A DNA stretch of 64,000 nt, from positions 1-64,000 of the forward strand of contig NZ_JASERL010000006.1 in the NCBI RefSeq assembly GCF_030766935.1. The letters run 5' to 3'. Shown piece after piece: positions 60,008 to 64,000 of the stretch. A model generated the notes under the pieces. That model had not been told where the DNA came from, searched no databases, and saw only the letters and a program-made list of their open reading frames with translations. Both the position numbers and the translations under genes were made by a program. The stretch is from Streptomyces sp. KL109B. GTDB taxonomy: Bacteria; Actinomycetota; Actinomycetes; Streptomycetales; Streptomycetaceae. Each line of letters begins with the position of its first letter. The first letter of the stretch is position 1.

Positions 60008-62257
60008 ATGACCATCGGCCTCACCGAGGAGCACCGCGATCTGCGGGACTCCGTACGCGCCTTCACCGGCCGGCACATCACAGCGGACGTCCTGCGCAAG
60101 GCGGTCGACGCCGAGGACGACACGACGCTCCCGCCGTACTGGCGGGCCCTCGCCGACCAGGGCCTGCTCGGCCTGCACCTGCCGGAGCAGGCCGGGGGAG
60201 CGGGCTACGGAATCGTGGAACTGGCCGTTGTCGTAGAGGAGTTGGGGCGGGCCGTGGCCCCCGGGCCCTTCCTGCCGACCACCCTCGCCGCGGCCGTCCT
60301 GCACCGGTCCTGCCACCACAAATACCTGCCGGGCCTCGCCGACGGCACCGTCGTCGGCGCCGTCGGACTGCGCCCCGGCACCCTCACCCTGACCCGCCGC
60401 GACGACGGCACGGCCGCGCTGTCCGGAGAGTGCGGACCGGTCATCGGCGGGCACACCGCCGACCTCTTCGTCCTGCCCGCCACGGACGCTGACACCACCA
60501 CGTGGGTCGTCGTACCGCGCGCCGCCGTGGAGACGGCCCACCAGCGCAGCCACGACCTGACCCGCCGCTCGTCCACGGTATCGGCGACGGCAGTGTCGGT
60601 ACCGGCCGTCGACATCCTCACCGTCGACGCGCGGCTGCCGCTCGACCTGGCCGCCACCCTGTTCGCCGCGGAGGCCTCCGGCATCGCGGACTGGGCCGTC
60701 ACCACCGCCGCCGACTACGCGCGCGTACGCGAGCAGTTCGGCCGCCCCATCGGACAGTTCCAGGGCGTCAAGCACCGCTGCGCCCGGATGCTCGCGCAGG
60801 CCGAACAGGCACGCGCCTGCGCCTGGGACGCGGCCCGCGCCGCCGAGCCCGGCGCCGTCGAAGACCCCGGCGAGGCCGCGCTCGCCGCCGCCGTCGCCGC
60901 GGCCACCGGAGTCGACGCGGGCTTCGCCGCCGCCAAGGACTGCATCCAGGTACTCGGCGGCATCGGCTTCACCTGGGAGCACGACGCCCACCTCTACCTG
61001 CGCCGGGCCCAGACCCTGCGCATCGCGCTCGGCTCCGCCGCGCGGTGGCGGCGCCGCGTCGCCCGGCTCACCCTCGACGGCGCCCGCCGCCGGCTCGGCG
61101 TCGAACTGCCGCCCTCCGCCGCGTCCGTACGCGAGGAGATCCGCGCCGAACTCGCCTCGGCCACCGACCTGACCGCCGCCGAACGCCCCCGCTTCCTCGC
61201 CGACCACGGCTACACCGCCCCGCATCTGCCCGCCCCCTGGGGCAAGGGCGCCGACGCCGTCACCCAACTCGTCATCGCCGAGGAGCTGCGCGCGGCGGGC
61301 CTCAAGCCCGTCGACATGATCATCGGCGGCTGGGTGGTGCCCACCCTCGTGGCCCACGGCGACGACACGCAGCGCGAGCGGTTCCTGCGGCCCAGCCTGC
61401 GCGGCGAGATCAAGTGGTGCCAGCTGTTCAGCGAGCCCGGCGCGGGATCCGACCTGGCGGGCCTTTCCACTCGCGCGGTCCGCGCCGACGGCGGCTGGCG
61501 GATCACCGGGCAGAAGGTGTGGACCTCCGGGGCCCACGACTCCGACTGGGGCATCCTGCTCGCCCGCACCGACCCCGAGGCGCCCAAGCACAAGGGGCTC
61601 TCGTACTTCCTCCTCGACATGGACAGCCCCGGCATCGACATCCGGCCGCTGCGGCAGATCACCGGCGAGGCCGAGTTCAACGAGGTGTTCCTCGACGACG
61701 TGTTCGTCCCCGATGAGCTGCTCGTCGGCGCGCCCGGCGACGGCTGGCGGCTCAGCCGCACCACCCTCGCCAACGAACGCGTCGCCCTCTCCCACGACTC
61801 CTCGCTCGGCTCGGGCGGCGAGGCACTCCTTGAACTCGCGGCGGCGGCCCCCGACGACATGGACGACGAACGGCTCACCACCCTCGGCGCCATCCTCTGC
61901 GACGCCCAGGCGGGCGGCCTCCTCGGCCTGCGCGCCACCCTGCGCACGGTCTCCGGGCAGCAGCCCGGCGCCGAGGCCAGCATCGCCAAACTGGCAGGCG
62001 TGGAACACCTCCAAGAGGTGTGGGAGACCGCCATGGAGTGGCTCGGCGACGCCGCACTCTCCGGCGAAGGGCCCCGTCAGGACGCCACCTGGTGGTTCCT
62101 CAACTCCCGCTGCATGTCCATCGCGGGAGGCACCACCGAGGTCCAGCTGAACATCATCGGGGAACGCATCCTGGGCCTGCCGCGCGACCCCGCCCCGGTA
62201 CCCGCCCCCGCATCCGCACCCGCCGCCAGGGCTTCCGAGGGGAAGGACCGCGCATGA
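60008..62257 (+). CDS. Fused double acyl-CoA dehydrogenase (FadE34-like)
   Basis: A 749-residue protein with two ACAD units. Unit 1 (1-360) ends with REQFGRPIGQFQGVKHRCARML and IQVLGGIGFTWEHDAHLYLRR. Unit 2 (380-730) has QLFSEPGAGSDLAGLSTRA, WRITGQKVWTSGAHDSDWG and AGGTTEVQLNIIGERILGLPRD. Such fused dimers are FadE34-type enzymes that dehydrogenate steroid side-chain CoA esters, including C24 bile-acid-type substrates. The tail is Pro/Ala-rich. It begins 7 bp after the thiolase gene. Confidence 0.87.
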   Translation: MTIGLTEEHRDLRDSVRAFTGRHITADVLRKAVDAEDDTTLPPYWRALADQGLLGLHLPEQAGGAGYGIVELAVVVEELGRAVAPGPFLPTTLAAAVLHRSCHHKYLPGLADGTVVGAVGLRPGTLTLTRRDDGTAALSGECGPVIGGHTADLFVLPATDADTTTWVVVPRAAVETAHQRSHDLTRRSSTVSATAVSVPAVDILTVDARLPLDLAATLFAAEASGIADWAVTTAADYARVREQFGRPIGQFQGVKHRCARMLAQAEQARACAWDAARAAEPGAVEDPGEAALAAAVAAATGVDAGFAAAKDCIQVLGGIGFTWEHDAHLYLRRAQTLRIALGSAARWRRRVARLTLDGARRRLGVELPPSAASVREEIRAELASATDLTAAERPRFLADHGYTAPHLPAPWGKGADAVTQLVIAEELRAAGLKPVDMIIGGWVVPTLVAHGDDTQRERFLRPSLRGEIKWCQLFSEPGAGSDLAGLSTRAVRADGGWRITGQKVWTSGAHDSDWGILLARTDPEAPKHKGLSYFLLDMDSPGIDIRPLRQITGEAEFNEVFLDDVFVPDELLVGAPGDGWRLSRTTLANERVALSHDSSLGSGGEALLELAAAAPDDMDDERLTTLGAILCDAQAGGLLGLRATLRTVSGQQPGAEASIAKLAGVEHLQEVWETAMEWLGDAALSGEGPRQDATWWFLNSRCMSIAGGTTEVQLNIIGERILGLPRDPAPVPAPASAPAARASEGKDRA

Positions 62258-63138
62258 CGATCGACCGTGACAAGGCACTCGGCGCGCCGCCCACCGTCGA
62301 GGAGATCTCCTGGACGACCCGGGACGTGCTCCTCTACCACCTCAGCCTCGGAGCGGGCGCCGACGCCGCCGTGGGGCCGGAACTCGGCCTCACCTACGAG
62401 TCGTACCAGCGCGGCCTGAACGTGCTGCCCACCTTCGCGATGGTCGCGGGTACGGGCATCTCCTCGGGCCGTGACTCGGACCCGGCCTTCGAACTCCCGG
62501 GCATCGAGATCGACTTGCGCCGCATCCTGCACGCCGGGCAGGACCTGACCGTCCACCGCCCCCTTCCGGCGTCCGGCACGGCCACCCTCTCCTCCCGCGT
62601 CGTCGAACTCTGGGACAAGGGCAGGGCGGCCGTCATCGTGCGGGAGACCGCCGCCACGGGCCCGGACGGCGAGCCGCTGTGGACGAGCCGCATGCGGATC
62701 TGGGCGCACGGCGCGGGCGGCTTCGGCTCCGAGCCCGCGCCACGCACCGAGTGGCACGCGCCCGACCGCGCCCCCGACGCCGTACTCGACACCCCCACCA
62801 CCCCCCAACAGGCCCTGCTCTACCGGCTCAACGGAGACCTCAACCCGCTGCACGCCGACCCCGGGTTCGCCGAGGCCGCCGGATTCGAGCGGCCCGTCCT
62901 GCACGGCCTCGCCTCCTACGGACTCGTCGCCAAGGCCCTCGTCGGCGGCCTCCTCGACGGCGCCGCGGGCCGCTTGACGGAGCTGTCCGTACGGTTCGCG
63001 GGCGTCCTCTTCCCCGGCGAGACCCTCCGCACCGCCCTCTGGCGCGAAGGGGACGACCGGCTCCTGCTGCACGCCACCTGCCCGGACCGCGACGACGCGC
63101 CCGTACTCACCCACGCCACCGCGAGGATCACCGGATGA
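62254..63138 (+). CDS. MaoC-type (double hotdog) 2-enoyl-CoA hydratase
   Basis: A 294-residue protein with two hotdog halves. The N-terminal half has LSLGAGADAAVGPELGLTYESYQRGLNVLPTFAMV; the C-terminal half has the hydratase motif RLNGDLNPLHADPGFAEAAGFERPVLHGLASYG with its Asp and His. It hydrates the enoyl-CoA made by FadE. ATG overlaps the previous stop. Like Mtb Hsd4B/ChsH-type hydratases; specific step unknown. Confidence 0.87.
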   Translation: MTIDRDKALGAPPTVEEISWTTRDVLLYHLSLGAGADAAVGPELGLTYESYQRGLNVLPTFAMVAGTGISSGRDSDPAFELPGIEIDLRRILHAGQDLTVHRPLPASGTATLSSRVVELWDKGRAAVIVRETAATGPDGEPLWTSRMRIWAHGAGGFGSEPAPRTEWHAPDRAPDAVLDTPTTPQQALLYRLNGDLNPLHADPGFAEAAGFERPVLHGLASYGLVAKALVGGLLDGAAGRLTELSVRFAGVLFPGETLRTALWREGDDRLLLHATCPDRDDAPVLTHATARITG

Positions 63139-63794
63139 CCGCCGACTGCCACCCCGTCCCCGTACCCTCCGAGCCCGTTCCGCGACCGGACAGACTCGTC
63201 GCCGCCGCCCACGAAGAGGGTGTCGACGCGGCGACCGCCGCCGCCCGCAGGCTGATCGACGCCCTGCTCCGGGCCGGCGACGACACCGACGTCGACATGG
63301 CGGACGTGGCGAAGCAACTCGACGGCCTCGCCGACCAGTTGACCGAGCGGGCCCCCGGCCTCGACGAACGCCTCGTCACCATGTGGCAGGGCAGCGGTGT
63401 CACCCGGCACGACCCCGTCACAGGACCGGAGAACGCGATCGCGCCGCCGCTGCACCTCACCGGTCAGGACGACGGCTCCGTGCAGGGTGTCAGCACCCTC
63501 GGCCTCGCCTACCAGGGGCCGCCGCGCTGCGTGCACGGCGGCGTCTCGGCGCTGCTGCTCGACCACACCCTCGGCGTGGCCAACCACTGGGCGGGCCTGT
63601 CCGGGATGACCGCCGAACTCACCCTGCGCTACCTGCGGCCCACCCCGCTCTTCGAGCCCCTCACCGTCACCGGGCGGCAGGTGTCCGTGGACGGCAGGAA
63701 GATCCGCACCGAAGGGTCCATCGCGGCGGGTGGCCGCGCGTGCGTGACGGTGGAGGGCCTGTTCATCGCCAAAGAGGTGCCCCGCCCCGCCTGA
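63135..63794 (+). CDS. Hotdog-fold (PaaI-like) thioesterase
   Basis: A 219-residue protein. The C-terminal half is the hotdog domain (GPPRCVHGGVSALLLDHTLGVAN, ELTLRYLRPTPLFEPLTVTGR); the N-terminal 90 residues are a helical extension. It probably hydrolyses acyl-CoA and recycles CoA. Overlaps the hydratase gene by 4 bp. Confidence 0.84.
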   Translation: MTADCHPVPVPSEPVPRPDRLVAAAHEEGVDAATAAARRLIDALLRAGDDTDVDMADVAKQLDGLADQLTERAPGLDERLVTMWQGSGVTRHDPVTGPENAIAPPLHLTGQDDGSVQGVSTLGLAYQGPPRCVHGGVSALLLDHTLGVANHWAGLSGMTAELTLRYLRPTPLFEPLTVTGRQVSVDGRKIRTEGSIAAGGRACVTVEGLFIAKEVPRPA

Positions 63795-63810
63795 GCCACG
63801 GAGACATCCA

Positions 63811-63840
63811 GCGACACCGAGCGACACCGAGCGACACCGA
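63811..63840. repeat. 10-bp tandem repeat, three copies
   Basis: GCGACACCGA repeated three times perfectly right after the thioesterase gene. Confidence 0.92.
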
Positions 63841-63882
63841 GCGGGCCCCGGGCCGGAGTGAACCTCCGTCCCGGGGCCCGCT
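63840..63882. terminator. Bidirectional hairpin between convergent genes
   Basis: AGCGGGCCCCGGG (63840-63852) pairs perfectly with CCCGGGGCCCGCT (63870-63882), a 13-bp GC-rich stem and 17-base loop between the thioesterase and acyl-CoA ligase genes. Confidence 0.8.
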
Positions 63883-63902
63883 GTTGGTGGGGTGCCTGCC
63901 GG

Positions 63903-64000
63903 TCAGACGCGTACGTCGCGGCGTACGACCTTCCCCGTCGCGTTGCGCGGCAGGTCCTGCGAGGTGATCCGCCACCGCGACGGCACCTTGTAGTACGCCA
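63903..64000 (-). CDS. C-terminal end of an acyl-CoA synthetase (partial)
   Basis: Only the last 32 codons are in the window, reading AYYKVPSRWR, ITSQDLPRNATGKVVRRDVRV, stop. LPRNATGKVVR contains the catalytic lysine loop of ANL-family acyl-CoA synthetases. It would activate a fatty or steroid acid for the adjacent beta-oxidation genes. The rest lies beyond the right edge. Confidence 0.85.
   Translation of the reverse strand, partial: AYYKVPSRWRITSQDLPRNATGKVVRRDVRV

Noticed and set aside
59984..62278. A 764-codon antisense ORF opposite the FadE gene
   Set aside because: Shadow ORF with no protein-like motifs.

Overview
The window is high-GC actinobacterial DNA, most likely from a Streptomyces. 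The support is Streptomyces-type codon use, GTG/TTG starts, ATGA/GTGA start-stop overlaps, a PF04672-type SAM methyltransferase, a SigE-family ECF sigma factor, mycothiol-type maleylpyruvate isomerase and a nuoN remnant of actinobacterial type. It reads as accessory (arm-like) sequence: catabolic operons, many regulators, several gene remnants and an unusual number of short tandem repeats. No rRNA, tRNA, CRISPR array or complete insertion sequence was seen.

Layout. 1-5.9 kb: tail of a possible inactive-STAND protein, a nuoN remnant, aldo/keto reductase, SRPBCC protein, TetR with a divergent NmrA-like oxidoreductase, and an ECF sigma factor with a membrane partner. 5.9-9.2 kb: a broken glycine-rich ORF, an SDR, and a persulfide module (CstB-like dioxygenase-rhodanese with a CsoR/CstR repressor) carrying three near-identical palindromes. 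9.3-12.5 kb: IclR, an enolase-superfamily enzyme like hydroxyproline-betaine epimerase, and an MDR oxidoreductase. 12.6-14.5 kb: cobalt/B12 transporter cbtBA behind a cobalamin riboswitch, and a divergent phosphatase-fold protein without its catalytic histidine. 14.6-17.5 kb: a DddP-like M24 enzyme and a scar of SDR and MFS fragments. 17.5-21.5 kb: methyltransferase, TIGR01777 epimerase, P450 and a shrunken SecDF remnant.

21.6-26.3 kb is a complete 3-hydroxybenzoate-to-gentisate operon: 6-hydroxylase, gentisate dioxygenase, maleylpyruvate isomerase, fumarylpyruvate hydrolase and TetR. 26.5-33.3 kb is a six-gene orphan catabolic operon with two phosphotriesterase-like paralogues; the first has lost almost all metal ligands. 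It is followed by a secreted GH29 fucosidase. 35.2-41.1 kb is a tightly coupled three-gene unit: an LCAT-like hydrolase, a caspase-like/STAND ATPase and a double WD40 propeller. It resembles NTP-dependent conflict (defence or programmed cell death) systems and is the best candidate for an undescribed system here.

41.2-64 kb is a steroid catabolic region: MarR, SDR, 3-alpha-HSD-like SDR, amidase, MFS exporter, SnoaL protein, LLM oxidoreductase, IclR, then HsaB, HsaD, KstD, KshB, HsaG, HsaF, HsaA, HsaC, SDR, thiolase, FadE34-like double acyl-CoA dehydrogenase, MaoC-type hydratase, hotdog thioesterase and the edge of an acyl-CoA ligase. The 3-alpha-HSD, amidase and FadE34-like gene together suggest bile-salt-type substrates (inference). 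KshA and HsaE are not in the window. Two palindrome families, one with an exact 15-bp duplicate, mark the promoters of this region and point to IclR-type rather than KstR-type control.
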